Shown: in pieces, positions 1 to 9,282 of the stretch | Position numbering within the stretch: position 1 is the stretch's first letter | Layout of the letters: every line of letters begins with the position of its first letter | Assembly (NCBI RefSeq): GCF_000152625.1 | Contig: NZ_CH724157.1 | Coordinates: forward strand, 19,994 to 83,993 | DNA from: Roseovarius nubinhibens ISM | GTDB taxonomy: Bacteria > Pseudomonadota > Alphaproteobacteria > Rhodobacterales > Rhodobacteraceae | Direction: 5' to 3' | Length of the DNA stretch: 64,000 nt | Position numbers and translations under genes: made by a program | The notes under the pieces: generated by a model | Databases searched by the model: none | The model's input: the letters and a program-made list of their open reading frames with translations, nothing else | Told to the model about the DNA's origin: nothing

Positions 1-786
1 TTGACAAGCCGGTCCTGAAGCGTGCGGTTGCGCGTTCACGCGACCTTCGCCTGCTTGAGTTGGCGCACAAAATCTCGATATTCAGCTCACTCAAAGCGCG
101 CCCGAACTGAGTGATCCGCGCGCCGCCCTTGGCGTCTTCTTGGCCACGCGAAACACCGAGTGCTTGTCACTGTAAAATGCAACCGGCCGCCCATGGGTAT
201 GCAGGTAGCTCTCAAGCGCTTCGAAGTAGCTGAAGGTGCTCTCGGATTTGACAAACCGCAGTTCCATCAACGTGCTGGTGGCATCGTCGATGAACACGAG
301 CAGGGTGCAGGGACCGCCCCGATCCTCGAACCAGCGGTGATCGGAGCCGTCGATCTGGATCAGCTCGCCATAGCATTCCCGGCGCAGACGCGGCTGGTGG
401 AACGTCCGGCGCTGTTTGCGCGACAGCCAGATGCCGTCTTCAATCATCCATTTGCGCAGCGTCTCACGGGACACCTTGAACCCGTGATGTTCCGCCAGCT
501 TTTCCGCGGCCAGCGTCGGCCCGAAATCCACATAGTTTTCTTTTATCAACGCCAAGGCATAGTCGCGCTTCGCTTTGTGGATCCGGTTGTTCGGAGGCTT
601 GCCGCGCGCCTTGTGACGGATCGCGGATGCGCCGTCCTGGCGGTATCGCTTCAGCAGCCGGAATACCTGCCGCCGTGTCAGATCCAGCAGGTTCGCCGCA
701 TTCTCAACCGTCAGCCGGCCGTCATCGACCTGTGCCAAAACCTCCACGCGGTTCAACTCGCGCTCGCTCATCATCACCCATCCCAT
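1..786 (-). pseudogene. Degraded IS transposase (ISNCY/IS1202-like), frameshifted and cut by the window edge
   Basis: The intact part (786 to about 140) encodes an N-terminal helix-turn-helix (about residues 10-60) and the start of an rve/DDE integrase core. The first acidic residue is in IQIDGSDHRW and the second in FYSDKHSVFR. After RVAKK the frame breaks near 135-140. A one-base correction restores the expected continuation (GGARITQFGRALSELNIEI), and more one-base losses follow near 40-60, before the ERANRTLQDRLV block that runs off the window. The element is therefore non-functional as read. The losses are single bases, so consensus error cannot be excluded. Family assignment rests on remembered resemblance of the HTH plus DDE architecture. 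Confidence 0.8.
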
Positions 787-822
787 GCCCGATCTCTCTG
801 CCTGTTCTCATTGCAGGCGAGA

Positions 823-870
823 GTGACACTTCTGCTTTGCCGATGGGTGACATTACTGCTTTGCGGCTAC
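823..870 (-). repeat. Terminal repeats of the IS element
   Basis: Two near-identical 18-bp direct repeats, GTGACACTTCTGCTTTGC (823-840) and GTGACATTACTGCTTTGC (847-864), lie 24 bp apart just upstream of the transposase start. They resemble multiple transposase-binding sites at an IS end. The outer boundary is probably near 870, reading TGTAGCCGCAAAGC on the minus strand. Confidence 0.5.
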
Positions 871-950
871 AGGTTTTGGGCCGGTAAGATTTATTATGTA
901 ATATATTGGCAGTATCAATCAGCTTTCCTTCGCTAATCAGCAATCCAAGC

Positions 951-981
951 TTGACCTTCCAGTTGCTGGAAGCCCCATCTT
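951..981 (+). promoter_or_regulatory. MerR-family (copper-type) promoter of the P-type ATPase gene
   Basis: A -35 element TTGACC (951-956), a 19-bp spacer carrying the dyad TTCCAGTTGCTGGAA, and a weak -10 CATCTT (976-981). The 19-bp spacer and the CCTTCC/GGAAG core are the hallmarks of CueR-type activated promoters. It lies 31 bp before the ATPase start. Confidence 0.8.
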
Positions 982-1012
982 AGGAATTGGCATCATTTTG
1001 GAGGGCAAGAGC

Positions 1013-3336
1013 ATGATACAGGTAACAGAACCGCACCCGCGAGAGCGGTCATCCGATCAGGCCAAGGATCCAGTTTGCGGCATGTCCGTCACTATGTCTC
1101 CGCAGGCCCGTCAGGCGGATTATGACGGTGAAACCTTCTACTTCTGCTCCGATAAGTGCCAGACCAGGTTCGAGGCCGATCCGATCTACTATGCCTCAGG
1201 TACGGCATCGGATCACAGCATGACCCCGAAAGCCGGAACTCAGTACACCTGCCCAATGCACCCCGAGATAGTTCGTGACGAGCCCGGCGCCTGTCCGATC
1301 TGCGGCATGGCGCTTGAACCGATGGTGCCGTCGGATGAACCCAGCGAAGAACTGACCGACTTTACCCGCCGGATGTGGATCAGTGCCGCCGCAGCCGTTC
1401 CTCTGGTTATCCTGACTATGGGAGAGCTGGTCGGTTTGCCGGTCCGGGACTTGATCGGACATCGGCTGGCGACATACATCGAGTTCCTGCTGGCGACGCC
1501 TATCGTGTTGTGGGCAGCGAAGCCGTTTTTCGTGCGGGGATGGGCGTCGATCGTGAACCGCTCGCCCAACATGTGGACGCTGATCGCGATTGGTGTCGGC
1601 GCGGCCTACATCTATTCGCTGGTCGCCACATTCCTTCCGGGCGTGTTTCCGGAGGCTTACCGGATGGGCGCGGGAGTCGGCACCTATTTTGAAGCCGCCG
1701 TCGTTATCATCACTCTGATTTTCGTCGGACAGGTTTTGGAATTGCGGGCGCGGGAACGGACCGGCGATGCCATCCGGGCACTGCTCGATCTGGCCCCGAA
1801 AACGGCGCGGCGCATCCTGCCCGACGGCACGGAATATGACGCGCCGCTGGAAAACATTGTGGAGGGCGACCGGTTGCGGGTGCGCCCCGGCGACGCGGTC
1901 CCCGTCGATGCCAAGGTCGTCGACGGCACGTCATCAATCGACGAGAGCATGATCACTGGCGAGCCGTTGCCGGTCGAAAAAGGTCCGGGCGATACGGTCA
2001 CCGGCGGCACAATCAATAAGAACGGCTCCCTTGTCATAGAAGCCGCTCGTGTAGGTGCCGACACGATGCTGAGCCAGATCGTCGAGATGGTCGCGAACGC
2101 GCGGCGATCCCGCGCACCGATCCAGGGGCTTGCGGACAAGGTTTCTTCCTATTTCGTGCCGACCGTTGTCGTGGTCGCCATCCTTTCCTTCGCCGCTTGG
2201 CTAGGCTTCGGGCCCGAACCTGCGCTCGTCTTTGCCATCGCCTCGGCGGTGTCAGTGCTGATCATCGCCTGCCCCTGTGCATTGGGCCTTGCGACGCCGA
2301 TCTCGATCACGACGGCTGCAGGGCGCGGTGCACAGGCGGGTGTCCTGATCAAGGATGCCGAAGCGCTGGAACGCATGGCCAAGGTCGATACGCTGATCGT
2401 CGATAAGACCGGCACCCTGACCGAAGGCAAGCCGAAGCTGACCGATGTGAACGCTCTGGGCGACGAGACCGAAGAAACCATTCTGAGCCTCGCGGCTGCC
2501 TTGGAAAAAGGCTCTGAGCACCCGCTGGCAGAGGCCATCGTCGAAGGCGCGAAAGAGAGAGGTATCAAAGTCGGCAATGCCGAGAACTTCGAAGCCGTGA
2601 CCGGCAAGGGTGTGAGCGGAACCGTCTCGGGCCACGCCGTCGCGCTTGGTAACACCGCGATGATGCGCGACATGTCCCTCGACACCTCCGCAGCAGAGGA
2701 GGCGGCAGACGTTCTGCGCAGCGAAGGCAAGACGGCCATGTTCGTGGCCATAGAAGGAAAACTGTCCGGCATCGTCGCCGTCGCCGACCCGATCAAGGAA
2801 CGACGGCCGAGGTCATCAAGGAACTGCACGAGGCGGCTGCGGATAATCATGGCTACGGGGATAACGAACGCACTGCAAGGGCCGTGGCGCAGCTCCTCGG
2901 CATCGACGAGGTCCGGGCTGGAGTTCTGCCGGAAGACAAGAAGGCGCTGGTGGACGAGCTGCACGCGAATGGCAAAAAGGTCGCCATGGCCGGCGATGGT
3001 GTCAACGATGCACCGGCTCTGGCCGCAGCGGACGTCGGCCTGGCCATGGGCACGGGTGCGGACGTGGCGGTTGAAAGCGCGGGCATCACTCTCTTGAGCG
3101 GCGATCTGAACGGTATCGTCAAGGCACGGACGCTGGCCGTGGCGACGATCGGTAACATACGCCAGAACCTGTTCTGGGCCTTTGCCTACAACACGCTCGG
3201 TGTGCCCTTAGCTGCGGGCGTGCTCTACCCGGTATTCGGGCTGTTGATGTCGCCCATGTTCGCCGCCGCCGCAATGAGCCTCTCGTCGGTCTCGGTCATC
3301 GCGAACGCGCTCAGACTACGGCGATTGAGGCTTTAG
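1013..3336 (+). pseudogene. copA: Copper-translocating P1B-type ATPase, frameshifted
   Basis: Cu(I) efflux ATPase of the inner membrane. In order: an N-terminal YHS-like metal domain (DPVCGM..FCSDKC, about residues 20-60), a second Cys-rich heavy-metal-binding domain ([14 protein letters not shown], about 85-110), membrane helices, the actuator TGEP loop (about 315), CPC (420-422), the phosphorylation motif DKTGT (Asp about 464) and SEHP (about 502). The reading frame breaks near 2800, where one base is missing after PIKE. It is also locally scrambled over 2836-2872, where 2 bp plus 1 bp appear lost, destroying the expected MATGDN motif. The correct frame resumes by 2875 and runs through GDGVNDAP to 3336. 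The start at 1013 is chosen because GGAGGG lies 6 bp upstream. As read, the product would be truncated and inactive. Confidence 0.88.
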
Positions 3337-3539
3337 ACGATCCGCGTATTGAACGTGAAGCTGGACGATACTTCTATTTCAGCAAAACATGTATTGCTGC
3401 ATGAGGTTGCTGACCTTTGCCACTGGAAGCGTTCACTGAGAAAGCCGGAAAGACGAGCGCAAGGGCGCATGTGCAGGTTATCAGGAAATTCATAATGCTC
3501 GGCTACCTCCGTAGCGCTTGATTTAATTGCCTCAAAGCG

Positions 3540-3570
3540 TTGGGGCCGGGCATGTACGCCTCGGCCCCAA
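3540..3570 (-). terminator. Hairpin downstream of the cupredoxin gene
   Basis: TTGGGGCCG (3540-3548) pairs with CGGCCCCAA (3562-3570). It lies just past the stop of the leftward cupredoxin gene at 3580. There is no long T-run. The 3337-3540 interval holds no gene I can recognise. Confidence 0.55.
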
Positions 3571-3579
3571 GGTCAGTCT

Positions 3580-4269
3580 TCACTTCATCTGCGTGACAGT
3601 AAGCTTGCCCTTGACCCGGTCGGCAACAAACTCGATGTCCTGACCTTCTGCCATCTTGGCCATTATCGCTTCGTCCGCGCGGAATACCATCGTCATCGCG
3701 GGCATATCGAGGTTGACCAGAGGGCCGTGGATGATTGTGACCTTGCCGGCCTTGGCGTCGATCTTCTTTATGGTCCCGCTCGTGTATTCCACGTCAGCCT
3801 GAGCCATCTGGTCCCCCACCGAGACCGCACGGTGCATGCCGGATTCGTAGTGACCCGGGATTAGGCACGCGGCTTCGAACGTACCAGCATTCGCGAACGT
3901 CCAGACGACCTCGCCCGTGGCACCCGGATCAAGACGGATACGGTTCGGGTCGTCGTGTTCCATGTCCATCTTGGCCATTTCGATCTTGTGCTCGGCGTTA
4001 TTTTCCAGCGTGTCGAGAACAAACTCGTGTTCCAGCTCACCCTTGTTCGTGATGTTGAAGCGTATGGTTTCACCCTGCTTGATGGTCATCTCCTCACTCT
4101 CGATCAGCATTTCGCCTTCGTCGTTTTCAAGCAGGGTTACATCAATCGTCCGGTCGACTTTTGCCGTATGGCCGGGCATACCGATGGCCATTTTGGCATG
4201 ACCAACGTCAGCGAAAGCCCCCGTTGAAGCGAAAAGGACGAGAGAGGTGCTCAGAAGAAGTTTTTTCAT
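3580..4269 (-). CDS. Periplasmic copper-binding protein: cupredoxin fused to a CusF-like domain
   Basis: A 229-residue secreted protein with a signal peptide (about 1-20). The central cupredoxin domain carries type-1 copper ligands: a His in EHEFVLD, then Cys135, His140 and Met145 in CLIPGHYESGM. The C-terminal about 70 residues look like a CusF/CopK-type OB fold (SGTIKKIDA ... MPAMTMVF). The Trp that packs on copper in CusF is not at its usual place; the block reads LDMPAMTM. The start at 4269 is chosen because AGGA lies upstream and the signal peptide begins there. It follows the multicopper oxidase gene in the same leftward operon. It probably binds or shuttles copper in the periplasm. Confidence 0.82.
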   Translation of the reverse strand: MKKLLLSTSLVLFASTGAFADVGHAKMAIGMPGHTAKVDRTIDVTLLENDEGEMLIESEEMTIKQGETIRFNITNKGELEHEFVLDTLENNAEHKIEMAKMDMEHDDPNRIRLDPGATGEVVWTFANAGTFEAACLIPGHYESGMHRAVSVGDQMAQADVEYTSGTIKKIDAKAGKVTIIHGPLVNLDMPAMTMVFRADEAIMAKMAEGQDIEFVADRVKGKLTVTQMK

Positions 4270-4305
4270 TTGGTTTTCCTGTAGGTTTGGTTTGGTTGGA
4301 GTCGA

Positions 4306-4327
4306 CGAAGGGCCGTTCAGCCCTTCG
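4306..4327 (-). other. Intergenic hairpin between multicopper oxidase and cupredoxin genes
   Basis: CGAAGGGC (4306-4313) and GCCCTTCG (4320-4327) form a perfect 8-bp stem with a 6-base loop that overlaps the stop codon of the upstream gene. With no T-run it is more likely an mRNA-stability or attenuation element than a terminator. Confidence 0.45.
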
Positions 4328-5675
4328 AGTTTGGTTTTGGTGTGAGAATGGTCTTGGGACTGTTGTTCGAGGCAAACTCGGGCAATTCGCCAGTCCATTC
4401 GTAGGCCATCTCGCCCGGAGGATTTTCGTACCAGCCGGGATCGGAGTAATCGTCCGCGTCGATGCCGTCCCGCACCTTTACGACCGAAAACATGCCGCCC
4501 ATCTCGATGGGGCCGTAGGGCCCCCAACCCGTCATCATCGGGATCGTGTTGTCAGGCAGCGGCATTTCCATTTTCGCCATGTCCCCCATGCCGGACATGC
4601 CCATGGGCATGTATTCCGGCTGGAACTGACGGATCTTCTGGGTCAGCGGCTTCTTGTTGACCCCGATGAACGTCGGCACATCGTGACCCATGGCATTCAT
4701 CGTGTGGTGCGACTTGTGGCAGTGAATCGCCCAGTCACCCAGATGGTCTGCGACGAACTCATAGGCGCGCATCCCGCCCACGGGGATGTCGATGCTGACC
4801 TCCGGCCATTGCGCTTCTGACGGCACCCAGCCACCATCCGTGCAGGTGACCTTGAAGTCATAGCCGTGCATGTGGATCGGGTGGTTTGTCATCGTGAGGT
4901 TGCCGACGCGTACTCGCACCTTGTCGCCCTTGTTCACGACCAGCGGATCGATGTCGGGGAAGATCCGACTGTTCCACGTCCACAGGTTGAAGTCCGTCAT
5001 CGTCATGATGCGCGGCACATATGTGCCGGGATCGATGTCAAAGGCATTCAGCATGATCAGAAAATCGCGATCCACCGGCATGAACGTGGGATCCTTGGGG
5101 TGGACCACGAACATGCCCATCATCCCCATCGCCATCTGCGCCATTTCGTCGCCATGGGGGTGATACATGAAGGTTCCTGATTTCACCAAGTCGAACTCGT
5201 AGATGAACGTTTTGCCTGGCGGGATGCTGGGATGACTCAACCCGGAGACCCCATCCATGCCCGAAGGCAGGATGAGCCCGTGCCAGTGCACTGTCGTGCC
5301 TTCCGGCAGCTTGTTGGTGACGTAGATGCGGACCCGGTCGCCTTCGACTGCTTCGATCGTTGGGCCGGTGGACTGGCCGTTGTAACCCCACAAATGCGCG
5401 ATCATGCCGTCGGCAAGTTCGCGCTCTACCGGTTCGGCGACGAGGTGAAATTCCTTGACCCCGTTGTTCATCCGGTGCGGCAGGGTCCACCCGTTCAGCG
5501 TGACCACAGGTGTGTAGTCCGGCCCCGACGACGGACGCGCCGTAATCGCCGTTGCCGCACTGTCCATCTGCGCGGCTTCGGGTAGGCCCATGTTCAGGGT
5601 TTGACCCCAGGCTTTTGAAGAGACCAGCGTTGCGCCTGCCGCGCCGGCTCCGAGTAATTGACGTCTGTTCAACAT
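4317..5675 (-). CDS. Multicopper oxidase, CopA-like, Tat-exported
   Basis: A 452-residue protein likely to oxidise Cu(I) in the periplasm. It begins with a twin-arginine-type signal (MLNRRQLLGAGAAGATL). The four copper-ligand blocks are visible: HWHG and HPHGD in the first domain, HPIHMHG and HCHKSHH in the last. Met-rich stretches (MGMSGMGDMAKMEM) near the C-terminus fit a cuprous-ion-binding role. It lies between a TolC-like gene and the cupredoxin gene, all leftward, suggesting one copper-detoxification operon. Start: RBS-like AAGGAA lies just upstream of ATG 5675. Confidence 0.88.
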   Translation of the reverse strand: MLNRRQLLGAGAAGATLVSSKAWGQTLNMGLPEAAQMDSAATAITARPSSGPDYTPVVTLNGWTLPHRMNNGVKEFHLVAEPVERELADGMIAHLWGYNGQSTGPTIEAVEGDRVRIYVTNKLPEGTTVHWHGLILPSGMDGVSGLSHPSIPPGKTFIYEFDLVKSGTFMYHPHGDEMAQMAMGMMGMFVVHPKDPTFMPVDRDFLIMLNAFDIDPGTYVPRIMTMTDFNLWTWNSRIFPDIDPLVVNKGDKVRVRVGNLTMTNHPIHMHGYDFKVTCTDGGWVPSEAQWPEVSIDIPVGGMRAYEFVADHLGDWAIHCHKSHHTMNAMGHDVPTFIGVNKKPLTQKIRQFQPEYMPMGMSGMGDMAKMEMPLPDNTIPMMTGWGPYGPIEMGGMFSVVKVRDGIDADDYSDPGWYENPPGEMAYEWTGELPEFASNNSPKTILTPKPNSKG

Positions 5676-5686
5676 GTCAGTTCCTT

Positions 5687-7150
5687 TCAGTGTCCTGCAC
5701 CGCCACCGGCGGCAAGCGTTGCGCCTTCTCCACCAGCACCACCGCCGCCTTCGCCGCCGCCATAGATCGCGGCGGTCAGATCGGCCTGTGCCATGTAGAA
5801 TTCGCGTTTTGCATTTGCCGCTTCCAGGGATGCGCCAAGTTTCTCGCGCACGTCAGTCAGCAGCTCGAAAGTGTTGGTGATCATGCCGTTGTAAGACAGC
5901 AAACCCTCTTCTTCGACGGTCGTGCGTAGCGGCACCAGAACGTCGCGGTAGTGGCGCGCGATTTTATATGCGGCATGATAGGAAGTCTCAGCACCGCGCG
6001 CTTCGGACCGGACGTTCACGGCCTTCTCTGCGAGCACGTTGGCCGCTTGTAGATAAGACAATTCCGCCTTGCGCATCCGGGCCTTGCCGGTGTCATAGAT
6101 CGGGATCGCGAACTCCACTTCCACCTGAGGGGTGGTCACGGTTTCCGTTTCTCCGTCCTCAATTTCCCGCTCCGCCTCGAACCCGGCAATGAACTCAAGA
6201 TCGCTGACAATGCGGGTCTGATCGGTCAGCCCAAACGCCTTGGCCTGCGCTTCCAGGCCAAGTTTGGCAACACGCAGATCCACCCGGTTTCGGAGCGCCT
6301 TGGCCTCGATGTCGGTCACACGGCCGACAGAACGCGGCAGTGCAGGAAGGGCATCTGGCACATAGTAATCGACTTCGGTGCCCCAGAGACCCATCAACCT
6401 GGTCAAAGCCTCCTTGGACCGAGTGGCGTTCAATCGTGCCTGTGCAAGTTGCCCCGCCAGTTCGGCATTGAATGCCTGTTCGCGGGCCTGCCCAGCTTTG
6501 TTGAGTGCGCCGGTCTCGCCCAACCTCATCGCCAGTTCAGAGCCGGCGTCAGAGGTCGCTTTCGCGCGCCGCAGATAGCTCACTGCCTCGAAGGCGGCGA
6601 CTGCATCGACCCATGCCTTTCGCGTCTGATTGGCCAGCGCAAGTGTGTCGTTCACGGCATTGAGCTGAGCCTGCCGGAAGCTTGCATCAGCAATGGCCAT
6701 GCGCTGTTTGCGCGTGGTGGCATCGAGGACGTTCGACCGGATCAGCCCTTCGATCGCTCTGTAGGCACCGAGCTCAGGCGCACCGATTCCCAAAACACCA
6801 ATTGATACGATCGGGTTTTCCGGCGTCGATTGCTGCCAGGCCTCAGCGGCCGACAGGCCAACATTGGCGTAAGACGCTTGCAGACCTTTATTGTTCAGGA
6901 GCGCGACCTGAACGGCGGTGTCCGCCGAAATGGTCTTGCGATGCACCATCGCATGCACCTGCTTTTTCAAAGCCTCGTTTTCGGCCTGGGTTTCGGCGAA
7001 GACCGTCCGTTTGCCGATGGCCGGTGTGACTTGGCTGGAAATGTTAGCGAAGCCGGCTTTCGGTTCCGTGTAGATGCCCGGTACAGCGGTTGCGCAGGCA
7101 CCCAAAATTAGCGGAAAGCCGAATAGCAGAGGAAATTTCGATAGCCGCAT
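5687..7150 (-). CDS. TolC-family outer-membrane efflux lipoprotein
   Basis: A 487-residue outer-membrane factor. The N-terminus is a lipoprotein signal with the lipobox LGAC. The rest is the repeated helical hairpin architecture of the OEP family (long Ala/Glu-rich helices, about residues 60-470), ending in a Gly-rich tail. No RND pump or adaptor gene is adjacent, so its inner-membrane partner is unknown. The start at 7150 is preferred over 7189 because it gives the lipoprotein signal and overlaps the upstream stop (ATGA), implying translational coupling. Confidence 0.82.
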   Translation of the reverse strand: MRLSKFPLLFGFPLILGACATAVPGIYTEPKAGFANISSQVTPAIGKRTVFAETQAENEALKKQVHAMVHRKTISADTAVQVALLNNKGLQASYANVGLSAAEAWQQSTPENPIVSIGVLGIGAPELGAYRAIEGLIRSNVLDATTRKQRMAIADASFRQAQLNAVNDTLALANQTRKAWVDAVAAFEAVSYLRRAKATSDAGSELAMRLGETGALNKAGQAREQAFNAELAGQLAQARLNATRSKEALTRLMGLWGTEVDYYVPDALPALPRSVGRVTDIEAKALRNRVDLRVAKLGLEAQAKAFGLTDQTRIVSDLEFIAGFEAEREIEDGETETVTTPQVEVEFAIPIYDTGKARMRKAELSYLQAANVLAEKAVNVRSEARGAETSYHAAYKIARHYRDVLVPLRTTVEEEGLLSYNGMITNTFELLTDVREKLGASLEAANAKREFYMAQADLTAAIYGGGEGGGGAGGEGATLAAGGGAGH

Positions 7151-7371
7151 CAGTTGCCCTCCGTCTGCTCTTGATTGACGGAACGCCAATCACGGGGACC
7201 CGTCGGACCACGATAGGTGTAGCCAGCCAATGGATCTTGATAGCTGATCGGAGACGAAACGGTCGCGTTGACGACAGCCTGTTGTGTCGCAACGGAGGGC
7301 AAAGGGGTAGGCTCATAGGCGCATGCGCCAAGCCCGAGGGCCGAAGCCCCCATAAGTAGATGAATTTTCAT
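7150..7371 (-). CDS. Small lipoprotein upstream of the TolC-like gene
   Basis: A 73-residue lipoprotein with a clear signal and lipobox (MKIHLLMGASALGLGAC). The mature part is short and polar and contains YTYRGPTGPRDWRS. No catalytic motif is seen. The stop overlaps the next start by ATGA, so it is likely co-translated with the exporter. Function unknown; possibly an assembly partner. Confidence 0.65.
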   Translation of the reverse strand: MKIHLLMGASALGLGACAYEPTPLPSVATQQAVVNATVSSPISYQDPLAGYTYRGPTGPRDWRSVNQEQTEGN

Positions 7372-7444
7372 GAAGGTAACCTGATTGATGAACGATGTCT
7401 CACGCAGAGTCTGCGCAAGGCTCACACCCGGATTGGGCGCCGTT

Positions 7445-7867
7445 TCAGATCAGGAATCGAGGGGGCCGCAGAAACCCTGATGTTTCGACGGAATGCGTCT
7501 GACCGCTCAGGATCATATATTCTTTCGCAGCAATAGGATCCGGGAATACCAAGTCTGTGTCTGGAATGACGACAGAAATGCATATTCCGTTACAACACTG
7601 AGTTGATTGATGCTCTGTTTCACCAATGTCGGAGGATATGTCATCCACGTCAACTGTCGCCGGGTGTTTCATGTGGTCGGCGTGGATATCAGTTCCCTGA
7701 CCAACTGTCGGTTCGCTGAGAAGGGCGCTGATCGATCCAGAATGCTGACCATCATGCATTCCCGAGGCCGCGTGTGCCGCAGAAGGTGGAGACAGAACCA
7801 ATGCCAACGCAAAAGCGAAGCAAGTGAGGAATTTCACCCATACCGAAGTGGCGACACGCATTCTCAT
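7445..7867 (-). CDS. Secreted His/Cys-containing protein, possible copper-associated (DUF2946-like)
   Basis: 140 residues with an N-terminal membrane/signal segment (about 10-33), a His/Met/Asp-rich middle (GMHDGQH, HADHMKH) and a CCNGIC cluster near residue 95. The layout resembles small periplasmic proteins annotated DUF2946 or CopL-like beside copper genes, but I cannot assign the family firmly. It heads the leftward cluster 7.4-3.6 kb. I found no MerR-type promoter directly upstream. Confidence 0.5.
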   Translation of the reverse strand: MRMRVATSVWVKFLTCFAFALALVLSPPSAAHAASGMHDGQHSGSISALLSEPTVGQGTDIHADHMKHPATVDVDDISSDIGETEHQSTQCCNGICISVVIPDTDLVFPDPIAAKEYMILSGQTHSVETSGFLRPPRFLI

Positions 7868-8065
7868 GAACGGAAACTTGGACGTTTTGACAAATTAGTC
7901 AACGCTTACAGCGCGGGAAGGTTTGGCACATTCTAGCGAGGCAGGCGAATTCTCGCTGCGAGCGCTCAAAACTGTTGCGCAATAGATACATAGCAACGTT
8001 CACCAGTCAGACAGAAGACGCGAAAATGGTAGTGAGTACTTCAGTAATGACTGGAAGTGCCGGGA

Positions 8066-8266
8066 CTAACTCAGTCTTTGCGATCCGTAGCCCGCATCGT
8101 GAATCGCTGCCTTCAGAGCGCTTTCATCCAATGCGCTATCTACCTCGACGGAACGCGCAGTCAGGTCACAGGTGACGGTCGCGTGTGGGTCTATCGTCAC
8201 AATGGCCTTCTCTATCGACGCGGTGCAATGTCCGCAGTTCATGTCCGGCACGCTGAACCTGATCAT
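8066..8266 (-). CDS. copZ: Heavy-metal-associated (HMA) copper chaperone
   Basis: A 66-residue ferredoxin-like HMA protein with the metal motif MNCGHC near the N-terminus and the GYG loop near the C-terminus. The size and motif match CopZ-type cytoplasmic Cu(I) chaperones that hand copper to CopA and CueR. ATG 8266 is preferred over GTG 8269 because AGGAG lies 6 bp upstream. It is driven by the copper-type MerR promoter at 8290-8320 and stands alone. Confidence 0.85.
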   Translation of the reverse strand: MIRFSVPDMNCGHCTASIEKAIVTIDPHATVTCDLTARSVEVDSALDESALKAAIHDAGYGSQRLS

Positions 8267-8289
8267 CACGATCTCCTTCTTACTGCTGC

Positions 8290-8320
8290 CATCTAGGCCG
8301 TCCCCCTATGGGAAGGTCAA
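8290..8320 (-). promoter_or_regulatory. MerR-family (copper-type) promoter of copZ
   Basis: On the minus strand: TTGACC, a 19-bp spacer beginning TTCCCATAGGGGGA, then -10 TAGATG. The dyad is less perfect than at 951 but spacing is exact. Confidence 0.65.
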
Positions 8321-8348
8321 TGCCCGAAAAAATTCCTCGATGCATCTG

Positions 8349-8379
8349 TTGACCTTCCAGCTAATGGAACCCTTATCTC
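8349..8379 (+). promoter_or_regulatory. MerR-family (copper-type) promoter before a copA fragment
   Basis: TTGACC (8349-8354), a 19-bp spacer containing TTCCAGCTAATGGAA, and -10 TATCTC (8374-8379). It is intact but now drives only a truncated copA remnant. Confidence 0.72.
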
Positions 8380-8406
8380 TCGGAGGACCAGGATCAGGAG
8401 TCACCC

Positions 8407-8598
8407 ATGTCGGATTCGCATACCCTTCGACTTTCCCTGCAGAACATGTCCTGCGCCTCTTGCGTCGGGCGGGTGGACAAGGCTTTGGCGGCGATAATCC
8501 CTACACTGCAGCCATCACACCTAGAGCTGGTTCGAGATTCGTCACCCGATCGTCGCGAGAAAGGGAAACGTCCCCAGCAGCCAATAGGCAAACCGTGA
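8407..8598 (+). pseudogene. copA 5-prime fragment (first HMA domain only)
   Basis: The first about 30 codons encode the start of an HMA domain with MSCASCVGRVDKAL, typical of the N-terminus of CopA-type ATPases. Homology stops near 8496. The rest of the 63-codon ORF reads into the sequence antisense to the 3-prime end of ccdA, whose stop is at 8542. An RBS-like GGAG lies upstream. The junction is abrupt, as expected of a recombination endpoint. Any product would be a half HMA domain with an unrelated tail. Confidence 0.7.
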
Positions 8599-9282
8599 CA
8601 ATTGCCCGGTCATGATGGCAACTCCCATGATGATCATGGCAACACCCGCGCCCTTGTAGAGCCAGCGACCGGCTTTGCCGATCTGCCTTACCCGCGCGGC
8701 GATGGCGTCGGTGAAGAGCGCGGCCAGCAGGAAAGGCACCCCCAGTCCAGCGGAATAGATCGACAGCAGCCAGATGCCGTCCGACATGCCGCCGGAGGTC
8801 GAACTGAGCGTCAGGATTGCGCCGAGGATCGGACCGATGCAAGGTGTCCAGCCAAAGGCGAAGGCCAGTCCCAGCACGTAGGCCCCAAACGGGCGACCGC
8901 CGGGAATGTCGAGATTGAAACGGGTATCGCGCGAGAACGCATTGAGACGAAAGACACCCAGCATGACCAGTCCGAACAGAATGATGATCGCGCCGCCGAG
9001 ATAGTTCAGCTCGGTGCGCCATGTCAGCAGCAGGGATCCGAGCGCGCTGGCCCCGGCCCCGAGGGCGACGAAGACCGTCGAAAAGCCCAGGACAAAGCAG
9101 GCACTCAACCCGAGCGCCCCGGCGCGCGCCCGCAAGCCGACCGACCGCGTCGTGCGCAAATCTGGTTGCCCTGCGATGTACGAGACGTAGCCAGGCACCA
9201 GTGGCAGGACACAGGGCGACAGGAACGAAATGGCACCCGCCAGGAAGGCCGCGAAGATGCCGATGCCGGAAATATCCATCAT
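8542..9282 (-). CDS. ccdA: CcdA-type thiol-disulfide transporter
   Basis: A 246-residue inner-membrane protein with six predicted helices and the two conserved redox cysteines, in LSPCVLPL (helix 1) and WTPCIGP (mid-protein). CcdA passes electrons from cytoplasmic thioredoxin to periplasmic thiol proteins. The neighbouring thioredoxin-like and Sco proteins are likely clients. The start overlaps the preceding gene (ATGATG/TGA), so it is coupled as the last gene of the leftward 11.1-8.5 kb operon. Its 3-prime end converges with the copA fragment. Confidence 0.9.
   Translation of the reverse strand: MMDISGIGIFAAFLAGAISFLSPCVLPLVPGYVSYIAGQPDLRTTRSVGLRARAGALGLSACFVLGFSTVFVALGAGASALGSLLLTWRTELNYLGGAIIILFGLVMLGVFRLNAFSRDTRFNLDIPGGRPFGAYVLGLAFAFGWTPCIGPILGAILTLSSTSGGMSDGIWLLSIYSAGLGVPFLLAALFTDAIAARVRQIGKAGRWLYKGAGVAMIIMGVAIMTGQLSRFAYWLLGTFPFLATIG

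Noticed and set aside
3410..3440. Possible third MerR-type site near copA end (CTGACC, 19 bp with GCCACTGGAAG, ACTGAG)
   Set aside because: The -35 and -10 are poor and only one half of the dyad is preserved; no gene follows rightward.
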